A stretch of DNA of 64,000 bases, from positions 188,666,001 through 188,730,000 of the forward strand of contig JBITNC010000001.1 in assembly GCA_050084985.1 (NCBI GenBank), in the 5' to 3' direction. Position 1 is the first letter of the stretch, and every line of letters starts with the position of its first letter. The notes under the pieces were generated by a model that ran no database searches, was not told the DNA's origin, and worked only from the letters and a program-made list of their open reading frames with translations. Shown here piece after piece: positions 12,535-25,270 of this stretch. Position numbers and translations under genes: made by a program. The stretch is from Nageia nagi (lineage: Eukaryota; Pinophyta).

Positions 12535-13110
12535 TATTTTTCTTTAGTATATTGATTTTAGATAAAAACATACTTATTATTATACAAAGGAATAATTCAA
12601 TGTTGCATTTTTAAATAAGTCAATGATACAAGCAAGCAATGAAAAGATATCTAAACTATTATATAAATAAAAATAGTTAAAAATAGAGATAGAAAATATG
12701 AAGGGAAAGAATAAGTATGATGGTATGGAAGCTAAGGAAATTGCAAATAATGATAAAAAAAGTGTTTAAAAATTCAATTTTATAATTTAATAATTGCATT
12801 TGAGGGAAAAATATTATATTTCCATCAATCCTAGTAGCTAATATAACTTTATCAATGCATCTTTGGATAAGGGGTCAAAGTTTCAAGTAAATAAAATTAA
12901 AGATATAGAACTTGAAGGAGATAATGTTCAAATTTTTGAAGACTTAAATCTTACCAATTATCAATACAATTTGAATTCTAATTTCTATACTATGAAAATT
13001 CATGTGGTAGTTATTATTCTTGGTTATCATTGGTTAGAATCTTAAGAACTACTAATGTTGATATTTTAAAAAAAATCATGAAGATTTTATACAAGTAAAA
13101 GAAAATAATA
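12535..13110 (+). repeat. Second copy of the 1070-1500 segment
   Basis: Shares long blocks with 1070-1500, such as 'ggaataattcaatgttgca' and 'ggtatggaagctaaggaaat'. A 60-codon frame at 12863-13045 has no recognisable domain. The segment lies left of element D in this locus and left of the D remnant in D1 as well. Confidence 0.75.
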
Positions 13111-13689
13111 ATACAAGACATTTCTCAAAAGAAAATATCCTAAGAAAAATAAGATGTTGAAAAATAAGTAAAGGACACAAAATTATAGGAAGATATGGTA
13201 GAGGAACAAGAAAAGAAGCCTAAACTAGATCTAGAGAAGAATGTAAAAGAAGAATAAAAAGATGGAAGCATGCTAAAACAAGTACTAATTCAATAATGTA
13301 AGGAATAAAAGGAAGTTGAAAAATGAGCTAAATTTAGAATTTATTATCATCCACATTACCATGAGAGTCAACAATCATCAAGAATGAATGATGGATCTAT
13401 ATGGAGCCAAAGGAGCAAAGTATATGGCCATCATCGATTACCAACAATTAGTATTTAACTTGGATGGATAGATAGTGAAGATTGGTATCAATTTTCAAAT
13501 GTAAATAAAGGTCCATATTATTTAGTCTCTTATCATATTTCGAGTAAAAAATATGTTGTAAGAGGGGTATAATGTTAGGTACCCAAATATATATATTATA
13601 TGTGTTACATTGTGTTATCCATCTTGTAATATGGATAATTCCCCTTCTATTGATAACATAATATAATATGTAATCATTAATATTTTTTA

Positions 13690-13960
13690 TAGGCATATAA
13701 AAATGCTCTTTTGTAGCCATAGACTCCATATATGACTTGATCTCTTCTTTAAGATACTCAAAATCCTTTATCTCTTCCTATTTTGGTTGGGCATTCCTCT
13801 TCCATTTCCTATAATCACTCTTCTTGTGTCTATTTTTTTGACATCCATAACACCTTAAAGTAAAATTTTCATATTTGATCTTCCAGTTCCATATCCCCAT
13901 TTGTATGAGAGTGTAATATTCTATTGTCAGGGAATAATGTCATCCATACACACCACAAAT
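13690..13960 (-). pseudogene. Zinc-knuckle (CCHC-like) gag/ORF1 remnant
   Basis: The minus strand reads 'YENFTLRCYGCQKNRHKKSD' followed by basic residues. The C-x2-C-x4-H spacing and the preceding Y-E-N-x-x-x-R-C context resemble the DUF4283-linked zinc knuckle of plant LINE ORF1/gag-like proteins; the final Cys is Tyr here. A copia gag knuckle is the alternative. Decayed and without clear ends. Confidence 0.5.
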
Positions 13961-14219
13961 CTTATGTTACTTGCTTGATAATGTTCACATAGCTTTTCTT
14001 CTGTATTTTCATCAAGATACAAGAATCTTCTAATGGTATTGCCAATTTTTATAAGATACCTTGTACACCAAAATTATAGGGGGAGGGAATAGAGGTTTAC
14101 CCAAACTAGAAAACTATCAATTCTTTCTATGAAAGGATTGAAATCTTTTGTCCAACATCTAAGGTTGAAATCATTTCATTTTCCATTACCTTATAATATC
14201 TTAAACTATCATAAATATA

Positions 14220-14615
14220 TATTAAATCTTTCACATGAACTTATATTTATTTAATTCACTCAAAATGTTATCAACATAATCCTTTAAATTTTTATATATT
14301 AAGTCATCAAATATGATGTTTATACCTCCTTGATAAGTAACACCTATATTCTTAAGTCCAAAAGATATAGCTACATATAAAAATATACCCCAAAATTTAG
14401 TAAAATATATTTTATTACAATCCTCATAATTGATTATAATTTGATTATATAATAAATAAACCATTAATTAGTGATAAAATCTCATATATTATAATATAAT
14501 CAATAATTATATCTATGTTTGGTATAGGGAAGCCATATTTAAAATAAATCTTATTTATGTCTCAAATGTTGATGTAAGTTTTGATTTCTCCTTTTGGTTT
14601 AATCACATGTTTAAT
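14220..14615 (-). pseudogene. Ty3/gypsy reverse transcriptase fragment
   Basis: On the minus strand the fragment runs from a degenerate KPKGEIKTYINI (fingers, family K-P-x-G-K-x-R) through 'FPIPNID' to 'ISFGLKNIGVTYQ' and 'YVDNIL' (catalytic YVDD changed to YVDN). Several stops precede the longest open part at 14231-14464. It has no gag or integrase beside it and is not part of element D, which begins at 14942. Confidence 0.8.
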
Positions 14616-14941
14616 ATTACATGGAGGATAGTTAATAGGAATGATGAATTTTTTTATTCATTTATTAGGTAAATATTAAAATTATGAAAATTGGTATTTT
14701 ACATAGGCTCCTTTAAAACTAAAGTAGTCCAAGTCCAAATAGTTTCAAGTAAATTATTAAAATTCAAAAGAAAGCATAACAGTCTAGTTTAAATTAAAAT
14801 TGCAGTAAAAAGTAATATAGTTAAAATCATAGCATAATGATAAAAAAATACCAAACTAAGAGATATAGATGGATAATTAATTGTTGTATTTAAAAAACTT
14901 CATGAATACTAGCTTTTCCATCATTTTCTTTCTAAGGATTG

Positions 14942-15505
14942 TGTTGGAAATAGAATTTGGCAAAGCATGTAAAAGACTTAGTGACTTGGTGATTTAAAGA
15001 TAATAATTAGAGATCCTAAAGAAGTGTAGTGATGAAAAAGAGCTTTAATGATATAAAGAAAAAATGATCTATATGTATTGATATGGTGACCAAACTAATC
15101 AATTTTAAAAGAGTTAACTAATCAAGATTTAGGGATTTATTATGAAGCGACACTAGGTTAACAAAGTGAAGCAACCCCTCTAAAGAGGCATGAAGAGATA
15201 TAAAGAGCAATTTGAGGTATTATGGAAACACATTAATCTATATATCACATCAAGTATCAATCCATATATATCATCTAGACTACAACAAAATAACATTTAA
15301 GTGCTTGTCGGTATGCCATGGGCATGTTCATCGATGAATTGTAATTAAATCATATTTATTAATGAAAATCCCCCTTTTGTAAATTTGGTATTCTTTGTTA
15401 AGTGGATTCATATTTTATTTTCTAGTTCTCCTTTATTTGAAGGTAATGAACCCCCTCACTGATTGAGATGTTAAAAATTTAGAAATATCTTAAATCCAAT
15501 CAACT
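14942..15505 (+). repeat. Left (5') LTR of element D
   Basis: Aligns to 43219-43765, sharing 'aaaagacttagtgacttggtgattt' words and 'cctaaagaagtgtagtgatg'. Its inner part also aligns to D1 (about 1518-1950). Confidence 0.75.
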
Positions 15506-15674
15506 TTTTTCATTGTAAGGATACCTACAAATAGAAGAATGAGTTAGGTGTGACAAAAATAAAGTTGAAGAAACATAGGAAATATCTTAGCAACATGGTG
15601 GGTTAGAGACACCATGGATCTCACAACCATAGTTTTATAGAGTGCAGTGAAAATAGATACACTGTAAGGATGGG

Positions 15675-16346
15675 TGTAGATCTTAAATAATGCAATAGTG
15701 TAATTAATTCATGGAATTAACACATGCACTATTTGGTCTATTAGTTAGTTGACATAAAATGGGAATATCATAATAGATGATTAAGCATACATGTTCATTT
15801 TGTTAACATGCATATTTAATTAATCAAGGAAAGGCACAAGCAATATCATACACACTAGTACAATGTTGACACCCTAGTAATAGTATGCCATCAACATCAT
15901 GTTAATAATCAAATTAAAGATATGACGAAAGAAGAAATGATAAATGAACAAATGATTTATCAATATAATGAAAGTATGATAATATTTGAGATAAGAGATT
16001 CACTTGTTATAGATAATAAGACCTTGCAAAGGTTTTCTTTATGAATGATGTTCAAGTCCTCGATTCTCCATCTAATCTTTAGTTGATAGAAGCCTTGGGT
16101 CTTCTATAATCTACCTCTTATCTAGTCTCCTCTTTATGATAATCCCATCCTCTATCTTTGTATGTCTTTAATGCCTTTATATAGGGATGCTTCTATTATA
16201 GGATTTGACTCCTTATATAATCCACAAGGGTCAAATATATGGCCTACACTTCTTTTATACATTTTAAATCCCTTTTGAAATAATGCATTGTTAAGAGATT
16301 AAAATGGTTTATTAAATACGTAAAGGTTCATTTTGAGGCATCTACA
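15675..16346 (-). repeat. 3' LTR of element B
   Basis: Plus-strand ends are TGTAGA...TCTACA. On the minus strand a purine tract AAAGAGGGGTAAA lies directly upstream of the LTR start, which identifies it as the 3' LTR. A TATA-like motif (plus-strand CTTTATATAG, 16175-16184) would direct minus-strand transcription. Confidence 0.9.
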
Positions 16347-16359
16347 TTTACCCCTCTTT
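16347..16359 (-). other. Polypurine tract of element B
   Basis: Plus strand TTTACCCCTCTTT, so the minus strand reads AAAGAGGGGTAAA immediately before the TGTAGATG start of the 3' LTR. This is the expected second-strand priming site. Confidence 0.85.
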
Positions 16360-18987
16360 GGATGTGTGATTGAAGCAATGAAATTACATGTCCAAAGAAG
16401 AAGTGTAGCTAATATATAGAAGAAATTTTTTTGATCTTTTTGTTGATGCTATCTTTTCTTGAAGATGAATGGTTGATGTTGAGGGAACTTATGTTGCCCC
16501 CCTTTTGACTTGGGTGCCCCAAAAAAAGATCCTTAAGTGGAGTAGCCAAGGAAAAAGCTACTAAAGAAGCTGACTTCAGAAATACTATTTGGATGATGTT
16601 TGGATGACTATAAAAATCCATATCCAAGGTTGGAGATGGGAGATATGATTTGCCTCCCTTATAGTATTTCAATCATGAATATAGTCATTCCATTGTGTTT
16701 AATACTCAAGAAGTTGATGCACTTACATTCATGTAGTGAAATAAAGAGGTGATGATTTGAATGAGTGGAAATAATAATTGGTTGTATGCCACTAACGGCC
16801 CAATAAACTATGAGCACAGAGCTGGCACCCTAGTTTTGACTATAATTTTCTTTTATTTTTGTTGAATCTATATGCATGCAATGAAATGTTAGTCATAAAA
16901 TAATGATGGGTGCATAGTAATTTATTTCATTCATTGGAGATGATCCAATGTCAACATCTTGCTCATGGTTGCATCATCGATTTATCTTTTTAAGTGAGTG
17001 AACTCTCACTAGCTATATCGATGGCCATCGATAATCATATGTTTGTATGTATATGATCCAAAGATAGTATGCTTTAGATGAATTCAAAGTAAAAACCATG
17101 TAGATACATAGCAAAATGTATCATATATTAGAGATGATCTATTGTCAACAAATTACTCATGGCTATATCATCGGTTTACTATTAAGTGAGTCAACTCTCA
17201 CTAGTTGTATTGTTGGCCATCAATGATCATGCATTTTTATGTCCTTGATTTGAATATAGTATGCTTTAGATGGGTTCAAAGAAAAAACCATATGGATATA
17301 TAGAAAAATGTATCATCCATTAGAGATGATCCAAATTCAACTAATTGCTTATTACTACATTACTAGTTTACTTTTAAGTGAGTGAACTCTTACTAGCTAT
17401 ATCGTTGGCCATCAGTGATCATGCATTTTTATGTCCATGATCTAAAGAAATTAGCCATGCAAATAAAGGATGAAATAAATATAATATATTATAATATGTT
17501 GAGCTAGAAGGATTAAATTCTTGATATTCAAACCTATAAAGGTTTGGGATCTTGAGTTTAATTTTGTAGGAAGGATGTACGTTGCTAGTGCCCTAAAAAT
17601 AGGTCAATGTACACCATTGGCACCATATGGATAGTCTTACACACTATTGATGTCATAGGATTCCTTAAATTTGGCTAAAATAAAATTATCTTGACTACTA
17701 TTAGCCAAAGTCTATTGATTCACCATACTTATAGTTGAATATGAGATTGGCCCTAACTAATGCTAAGAAGGGGGTAAGGTAGCCATCTTGCCACATGCGT
17801 GAAGCCCAAATCCACCACATCATCACATCATCATCTAGGAGATAGTCATGAATGTAGATTGAAGTCTAGAAGGGGAGATAATGCCCTATTATTTTGCATA
17901 TTTTTCCATATCGACCATAGGCCAACCAATAAATGCCAATTTATTCACTTGGCATGTATCAATTCCTCTTAACAAATATCAACCTTTCCAAATGTAAAAT
18001 TAACATGCTTAATAATATCAAATGGAAAAAAGCAAAATATTTGTACCTCATTATGGAAGCATAATTTCAATACCAAACCTCATGCTAGAAAGGTGCAATT
18101 AAGGATAAGTATAGGAGGGTTTTTAATAATTTGAGTAACTCATAGATTGGTACATCACTAGTGCCTTGATGTAAGTACACCATTGGCATCATGAAATAAG
18201 TGGATAAAGTTATCCAATTAAGCAATGCCTTCATATGTCACCAAATCTTGCAAATATCATGGGCTTGCAGTTGCCTAGAAACAACCTTCTTGAAGATAAA
18301 ATTTTACCTTGGCAAATGGTTAAGATCAAGTATTCATAATCTAATTTCTTTAGTTGTATATCATATAAAAGTATGCACTATCATGTGAAAAACTATAAAT
18401 TTATGAAAATGAACTAGGTGCATTGGAAACTCCTCTAAACATCAAATTAGCACACTGCTAATGCCCTAAACCCAATACATTTTAATGAAAAATACAAATG
18501 AAGTGATATTTACCTAAGATATGCGGACATCATTTGAATAAATTCTAAGAATAAATTAGATCCAAATTTTGTTGATAGCACACACAACTCAAATAAGTAG
18601 ACATCATCTACATCATGGAAATGGCAATTTTTAGTATCTGAAAAATGATGGGAGGGATTTAAAATTTTTACAAGGCCAATAAGATCTCCACATAAGAATT
18701 CAAGAACTGTATGGCAAAAAATATGCGATGCCCTAATTAAAGCCCCAAAGTCAACCTATAAAATTTAAATATTTGTAAAAATAGGTCATTTTGACTTTGA
18801 CACCGTTGCCATTTAGAGCTCTAACAAGTAGGCATTGACTTCCTTGCTAACCCAGCTAAGTTTGCCACATTACTAGCAACATTGCACTTTTGGAGCATCC
18901 ATTCCATCTCTCATTTTAGTGCATCGAGTGGGGAGACATCCATATAGGATTCAAGACTATGGATGGATGGTTATCATCAATTGGAGG
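16360..18987 (-). other. 3' non-coding region of element B
   Basis: No convincing coding sequence. The 87-codon minus frame at 16409-16672 has no recognised domain. The region contains the 193-bp tandem array and scattered short words such as 'tacaccattggcaccat' (about 17610 and again, one base changed, about 18176). It ends where element C was inserted. Confidence 0.6.
16928..17455. repeat. Tandem repeat, period about 193 bp, 2.7 copies
   Basis: Units start near 16934, 17128 and 17321 with 'tt(a/g)gagatgatc'. Each carries 'aagtgagt(g/c)aactct(c/t)actag', 'ttggccatca' and 'tagtatgctttagatg'. The third unit is partial. Arrays in the 3' untranslated region are a known habit of Tat/Ogre-type elements. 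Confidence 0.88.
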
Positions 18988-19389
18988 TGTAGAAATTGAA
19001 ATATGATCCACTTATACATTAAAAAATCAAAAGACTTAAAATATTGATGATCAAGATACAATCACTAGCAATCAATAAAGGTCATTAGCATCCACTTATG
19101 ATCATTGATGATTCTATAATAGAAAAAACAAAACACAAAAATAGAATATGAACTATAAGTCTCATCTTCTTTAATAAACTAGAGATAGAGAGGGTTAGTC
19201 ATTACCTGCGTTGGCACTAGACATGCAAGCCATTCTCTATTTTGAATTGGTGATAAACTTTGACTCCCCCCTTATAGCCTTGAATAATTCCATAAGTACC
19301 CATTAGAAAATATATAATTACCTGTAGCAAATAGATAATAGGGATGAAAAAATTCAAAGTAAACTTATGCTTTCAAAATGAGGATAGAA
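18988..19389 (+). repeat. 5' LTR of element C
   Basis: Begins TGTAGAAATTG and aligns to 33306-33703, sharing 'acttatacattaaaaaatc' and 'tagtcattacct'. The right boundary is placed where similarity stops after 'gaggataga'; no clear CA end or primer site is visible. Confidence 0.8.
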
Positions 19390-19711
19390 AAATCAAAATC
19401 AAAATCATAAAACACATATATATGAATATATATTGGATATGTCTCAATAAATTAAAACTCCTATAATACCATAAGTGCAAACACAAGGTCATGTGGTATA
19501 GGTGCAATAAAAAGGAAAATAACCAATGTATTAAGAACAAGCTAGTATTGTTCATACAACAAGTCAGCCAATTCAAAGTACAATACTAGTACTACAAACT
19601 CCAAAAGGATAAACCTTAACATCACAAGCACAAAACATACAAGTAAATCCCTATTACAAAACAATACAAGGATTGGCTTTAAGTGATAAACAAAATCAAC
19701 CATAAAATTTC

Positions 19712-21530
19712 ATGTCTTATGTACAAAAAGGACAATCTATTCATCAAATATATTCCTTTACAACAAATGCCTCAACAAAAGTAGATTCAAACAATGCCAC
19801 ATCAATATCAAACTTCATATCAACAACTAGAAGTTCAATTACAACAACCTATATTTCAAAATAGGTATTTACCTATTCAGAAACTAAATCCATAAGCCAT
19901 TCAACCATCTCAAAATCAACAAGTGGTTTTGCAATTTCAACAATAATCATATACTCAAGAACCAAATTAATAAGCTATATCTTATCCCCAAGTGCAAGGT
20001 AAATTACCAAATTATCAACTTATCACAAAAATGTTGCCTTAGGGTAAAAAGATAGAATATCAACCTATGATTCAACAACAACAACAACCACACTATGTAC
20101 AATAAACTTATCAAATACCACAACAATTATAAGTAATGGGAACTTCATAACAAGTTCCTCAAACACCAATGGTAACTTATAAACAACCACAACAACAAGT
20201 TTTCCCTTATAATCAAGGTTATTCTAGATTACTACTAGAAGCCTCCTAAGGATATTAAGAAGAAAATGATCCTAAAATTATTTCAACCAAAATTCAACCA
20301 AAAATGGGTAAAGAAGATAATGAGGTAACAAAAAGGTTAAAAGAGATAGAAGAAGTAATGCTTAAATAGAAAAAGGACATTCTTTTATATGGAACAATCT
20401 ATAGTGAACCAATACATCCAAGTGTTCCAAAAAAGGATATACCTTATAATTTTGAAATCCCTAAAATTGAACCTTTTAAAGGAAAAGAAGATCCTAAAGA
20501 ACATTTAAGAAAATTTAAGTATTCCAATTATTTAATTATCAATGATGATTCTTTAATGCTATGAATATTTGCCATGTCACTTGCTGGTCAAGCCATGGAT
20601 TGGTATAATAATTTTCTAGAATATAGTATTAAAACTTATTCTCAATTGGTAAACCTTTTTCTACAACATTTTAGGATTAATATTAAAGATAAAACTTCTA
20701 TTATTGATCTAACAAGATTACAATAATTCCTTGATGAATCAATAAATGATTTCATTTCATGATGGCAAGTAATTTTGACAAGAATGCCTTATACATTACC
20801 TCAAGAAGAATTAGTAAAATTATTTAGTCAAAGTTGCTTAAGACCTATAGCTAGCATGTTACTTATGCAACAACATAAAACATTTGAAGATGTTATCTCT
20901 CAGGCAGTAGTAATTGAACAAGTTAAAATTCAATATGGAAAAATAAAAGGTGAAAAATGAGAAGTTTATATAAAAACTAAGACACAAAAAAATAAGGTGA
21001 TGCTAGCTAATAAAGTATCTATCCAAAAAGAAGAAGAACTCAAGCCAACCTTAAAAAAAGATGAAGAACCAAAACCAAACCAAAAATTTGAAAGAGATAC
21101 AAGACCTCCTAGAAATTTTACACCTTTATCCAAACCTCTTCAGGATATTTTAAAGAAAATATTAGATCATAATTTAATAATAATACTTGAACTTAGATCA
21201 GATGAAATGTAAAATAAAAATACTAAATGGTATAGAGAAAATGAATTTTGTAATTATCATCGATAAAAGGGTCATGATAAAAATCAATGTCATTCATTGA
21301 AACATGTGATCCAAGATTTAATTAATGAGAGAAAATTATAGGTAGATACCCCTTTGCCAAACCCTAATAAAGAATTAGGTATGTATCAAAATTCCCTTCC
21401 ACATCATACAAATAATATTTCATGGAATACAAATCAAGTAACACATAAATATGATCCAAATTACATAGGGTATGTTTCTATGATTAGTGTGCAAGCACAT
21501 AAAAGTAAAAATAAATAGAATACAACAATT
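19712..21530 (+). pseudogene. gag of element C
   Basis: Begins with a Gln/Pro-rich N-terminus (about 19712-20260). 20445-20960 is the retrotransposon gag core: 'IPKIEPFKGKEDPKEHLRKF', then 'MDWYNNFL', 'LFLQHFRINI' and 'TRMPYTLPQEELVKLF'. About 21215-21330 gives the Tat-style histidine/cysteine knuckle 'EFCNYHR...GHDKNQCHSL' followed by 'HVIQDLINER'. Many TAA/TAG stops stand at Gln positions (for example 20725-20727). Normal role: capsid protein that packages the RNA. A related minus-strand gag lies at 60890-62960. Confidence 0.88.
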
Positions 21531-21699
21531 AATCAACAAAATGTAATGCCATAAATACCAAGAACTCAACATCCTAAAGTGTCAATCAAAGGAGCATTAC
21601 AACTATAATTAAAAATATCACAAGTTAAATTATCCTTATTTGATTTGTTACAACAATCAAAAGATCATCAAGATGTGATGAATCATGTTTTACAAAAAA

Positions 21700-23330
21700 A
21701 TTGAGTTAGATATTAATGATCCTAAAAGTTTTACTACTTTTGTAGGTAACATTAAACAAATTCAAAAACTAGTGATTACATTTTATGATCATGAAATAGA
21801 ACATTAGAAAAATTCATCTGGAATTGATCCACCATTACACATTATAGCAAATATTGATGAAAACATGTCTAAATGAGTCTTAATTGATGAAGGATCTGCA
21901 ATAAATATTATATCAACAACTACTTTTCAAAATCTAAATATTTCATTTTCACATGTTAAGGAACCAACTTTGCAATTACTAGCCTTTAATGATGCCTTAT
22001 GTCCAACAATTGGATCAATATCTATACCTATTACAGTTGGATCAAAGATATTCAAACTATGTTATAGGTCATTGAAGGGGATATTACATAATACAATATC
22101 CTCTTAGGAAGACCTTAGATTAAAGATATGCAATGTGTTCCTTCAACATATCATAATTGCTTAAAATACATACATAATGGAATAGTACATTATGTCCTTG
22201 GAGATGATAATCCATATTCATATTGTAACACTACAGGAATTCTTGATGAGATCACTCTGTCTTCCACTCATTTCTTTATGAAATCTTTAAAAAGATAATG
22301 ATAAACAAAATATGTTAAAAAAAGAAAAATAAAAGCAAGTAATGGATAGTCTAGAAATAAGTAATTTATTTTCTAAATCAAATAGTTTAAATCCATAATA
22401 AAAAGAATTTTGAGAAAATCAAACACAAATATTAAACATGTTGTATGATGCTTCTTCATCTAAAACTAGTGAGATGGTAACTTCATCTCAAGAAAAATTA
22501 AAATAGGATAGATTAAATGAAATTACTCATACAATAGCTAAGTTATCTGATGTAGGTATTGGAGAATATGATATTGATGATGTAATATTTAATATTCCCA
22601 CTGCTTAAGAGATTGGATGACCTTATCAAGAAATAAATGTTGTAGGACAACTTGTTTCACTAGGAGAAAAACCTAATCAAATATTATTTGTATATGTAAG
22701 AATTGATAAACTTTATGAATAACCTATTCCAAAAATTAGTAAAGAACCATTTTGTAATTCCTTGGACTATTTGTCACCCTATATATGATCTTTTATCCAA
22801 TGATATTTTGATAAATATCATTGGAAAGGGCACAAATTAGGATGATATGAATAAGGTCCATGACATGTAATAGACATATATTATCAAATTCCTATAGATA
22901 AGACATAATTAGGATATAAGAGTAAAATAAAATATCATTCAAATAAAAACATGATAGAATTACAACCTGAAAATCTCACATATGAAGAATCTCTTTATCT
23001 CTATCATCCATTAAAATCAAATGATGATAGTACATTTGATAAGTTGATACCTAATTATTTATTTAATAATGATATATCAATCAGTATGGTTCAAATTGAG
23101 CAAATCAACATAAAAAATATAAAACCTGTATCTTTACAATCCAAAGTAAAAATAAATTCAACTTTGATTGAAAGCAATATTAGAGAAGCAAAAGAATATG
23201 ATTTAAGTGATAAAACTTGGATCGCTGTACCTAATCAATTAAAAGAAGGATCACATATAGTAATTGAAGAAACTATTGATGTTAATATTAGTGATGATTC
23301 TATTAAACTTAAAATTATTTAGTTAGAAAA
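21700..23330 (+). pseudogene. Protease and pol linker of element C
   Basis: The aspartic protease core is at 21841-21920, 'VLIDEGSAINII', where the family has D-G/E-G-S-A-x-N-I; the catalytic Asp codon is 21886-21888. The strand 'FNDALCPTIGSISIPI' follows. 22310-23330 is a linker leading to RT; its longest open part is 22951-23322 (123 codons). Stops and frame changes are frequent. Confidence 0.78.
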
Positions 23331-24140
23331 ATATTTAACAGAGGAAGATAAAAAGTTATTTATATCTATTTTGAAAGAAAAATAGGCTATATTTGCATGG
23401 ACATATGAATATATGCCTAGTATAGCTACCAATGTGGTTGTTCACAATCTAGGTCTTAAAGATGATGCTAAACCTATTAAGAAAAAGTTACAAAAAATGA
23501 ATCCTATAATAGCCTTAATGGTAAAAGAAGAATTACAAAAATTATTATATGCCAAATTTATACAACCAATTGATTATTTAGAATGGATTTCAAATATGGT
23601 TCCTGTAAAGAAACCTAATGGAAAAATTCATATCTATACCAATTTTAGAGATTTAAATAAAGCATGTCCTAAAGATGATTTCCCACTTCCCAATATAGAT
23701 AACTTAGTGGATGCCACAGTAGGACATGAAATGTTTTCACTTATAAATGGATTTTCTAGCTATAATCAATAAAAATTGCTCCTAAAGACCAACATAAAAC
23801 TGCATTTATAACACCATGGGGAACCTTTTAATATAAAGTAATGTCTTTTGGTCTTAAAAATGCTAAAACAACATATCAAAGAGAAATGACATACATCTTT
23901 CATGAATATATGCATGATAGTGTAGAAGGTTATGTCGATGACTTATTGGCTAAGTCTAAAATAAGAGAACAACATCTTGAAATATTGATAAAAATATGTG
24001 ATAGATTGTTAGAATTTAATGTTCATCTTAACCCAAAGAAATGTGTTTTTGAAGTAACATTATGAAAACTATTAGGATTCATTGTATCTTGATGAGGAAT
24101 TGAAATAGATCCTAATAAAATTAAAGCAATAATAGACATG
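23331..24140 (+). pseudogene. Reverse transcriptase of element C
   Basis: Motifs in order: 'AIFAWTYEYMP', 'KPNGKIHIYTNFRDLNKA' (R changed to H in K-P-N-G-K-x-R), 'FPLPNIDNLVD', 'MSFGLKNAKTTYQR', and the catalytic 'YVDD' at 23931-23942. A one-base loss around 23769 shifts the frame between 'SSYNQ' and the next block, and stops follow at 23770 and 24063. The polymerase centre is still readable, but no functional enzyme can be made. Confidence 0.92.
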
Positions 24141-24800
24141 CCTCCTTCCAATATTAAATAATTGCAAAGTTTGCAAGGAAAATTACAAGCAATTAGATGT
24201 TTTATTTAACAATTGTCAGATAAACGTAAACCTTTTACTAAAATGTTAAAAAGGGGAACTATTTTTCATTGGGGTAAAGAACAACAAGAAGCTTTGGATG
24301 AAATTAAATAATATTTATTAACACCACCAGTATTAAGTCCTCCATGAGCAAATGAACCATTTTTTCTCTATTCATTAGTAATAGAAAACACATTAGGTAT
24401 TATGCTTGCTTAAAAGAATGAACACAACAAAGAGTAAGCCATATATTACCTTAGTCAAACACTAGTGGATTATGAAATTATATATATATGGAAAAACTAT
24501 ATTACCTTAGTCAAACACTGGTGGATTATGAAATTATATATATATGGAAAAACTATGTTTAGCCATCATTTTTGCAATGAAAAAACTTGGGCATTACATG
24601 TTAAACCATACTACTTATGTTATTGCAAAAGTTGATTCTGTCAAATATATGATGAATAAAACTTACCAAAATACAAGAACATTAAAATGGATCATGTATT
24701 TAATTGAATTTGATCTAGAATTCATCAATCAAAAATCCATCAAAGGTCAAGTTCTAGCTAATTATTTAGCAGAAGCACTTTTACAAGATGATAATCCCCT
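24141..24800 (+). pseudogene. RNase H (first domain) of element C, with internal duplication
   Basis: Contains the RT-RNase H connection ('LQGKLQAIRCFI', 'KMLKRGTIFHWGKEQQEALDEI') and the RNase H-like part 'AIYYLSQTLVDYEI' and 'EKLCLAIIFAMKKLGHYML'. A 56-bp segment is duplicated in tandem (24445-24500 and 24501-24556), shifting the frame. The next open stretch starts at 24544. Confidence 0.85.
24445..24556. repeat. 56-bp tandem duplication inside RNase H
   Basis: Two nearly identical units, each 'attaccttagtcaaacact' to 'tatggaaaaactat', differing by one base. The near identity makes this much younger than the element's other damage. Confidence 0.95.
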
Positions 24801-25270
24801 TATCATAGAATTGCTTAACGAAAACATATTTCAATTAGACAATGTTGACTTACCAATAGAATTAGAAGAAGAATGGGATATGACAATACATTTTCATGGA
24901 TATAAGTGTGAAAAGGGATTTGGAGCAAGTGTTATATTTGTCACTCCTCAAGGAATACCAATTCCATAGTCATTCAAATTAGATTTTTCTTGTACAAAAA
25001 ATAATGTTGAATATGAGGCCTTAATATTAGCTATTAAGATCACTCTAAAATTAACACTATGAAAAGTAAAATTCATTGATGATTCATTGTTAATTGTAAA
25101 TCAAATTAAAGAAATCTTTCAATGTAAAGAACCTTTACTTCAAAAATATAAACAAATAGTTGAAAATTTATTATCTTTATTAACAAAATATAAAATTCAA
25201 GCAACTCTTAGATCAAATAATAGATTTGTTGATGCTATGGCATCAATTAGATCATTAATACCTCAAAATC
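24801..25270 (+). pseudogene. Second RNase H domain (Tat-lineage type) of element C
   Basis: 'FHGYKCEKGFGASVIFVTP' corresponds to the family's F-D-G-S/A-x-x-x-x-x-G-x-G-A strand, with the first catalytic Asp replaced by His. 'NNVEYEALILAIK' keeps the Glu, 'DDSLLIVNQI' keeps the next Asp, and 'NNRFVDAMASI' keeps the last. This second domain after the first RNase H is a marker of the Tat lineage. Confidence 0.82.

Noticed and set aside
16915-17455. CRISPR-like direct repeats
   Set aside because: Period of about 193 bp, units diverged along their full length, no spacer-repeat structure, and the sequence is a plant retroelement.
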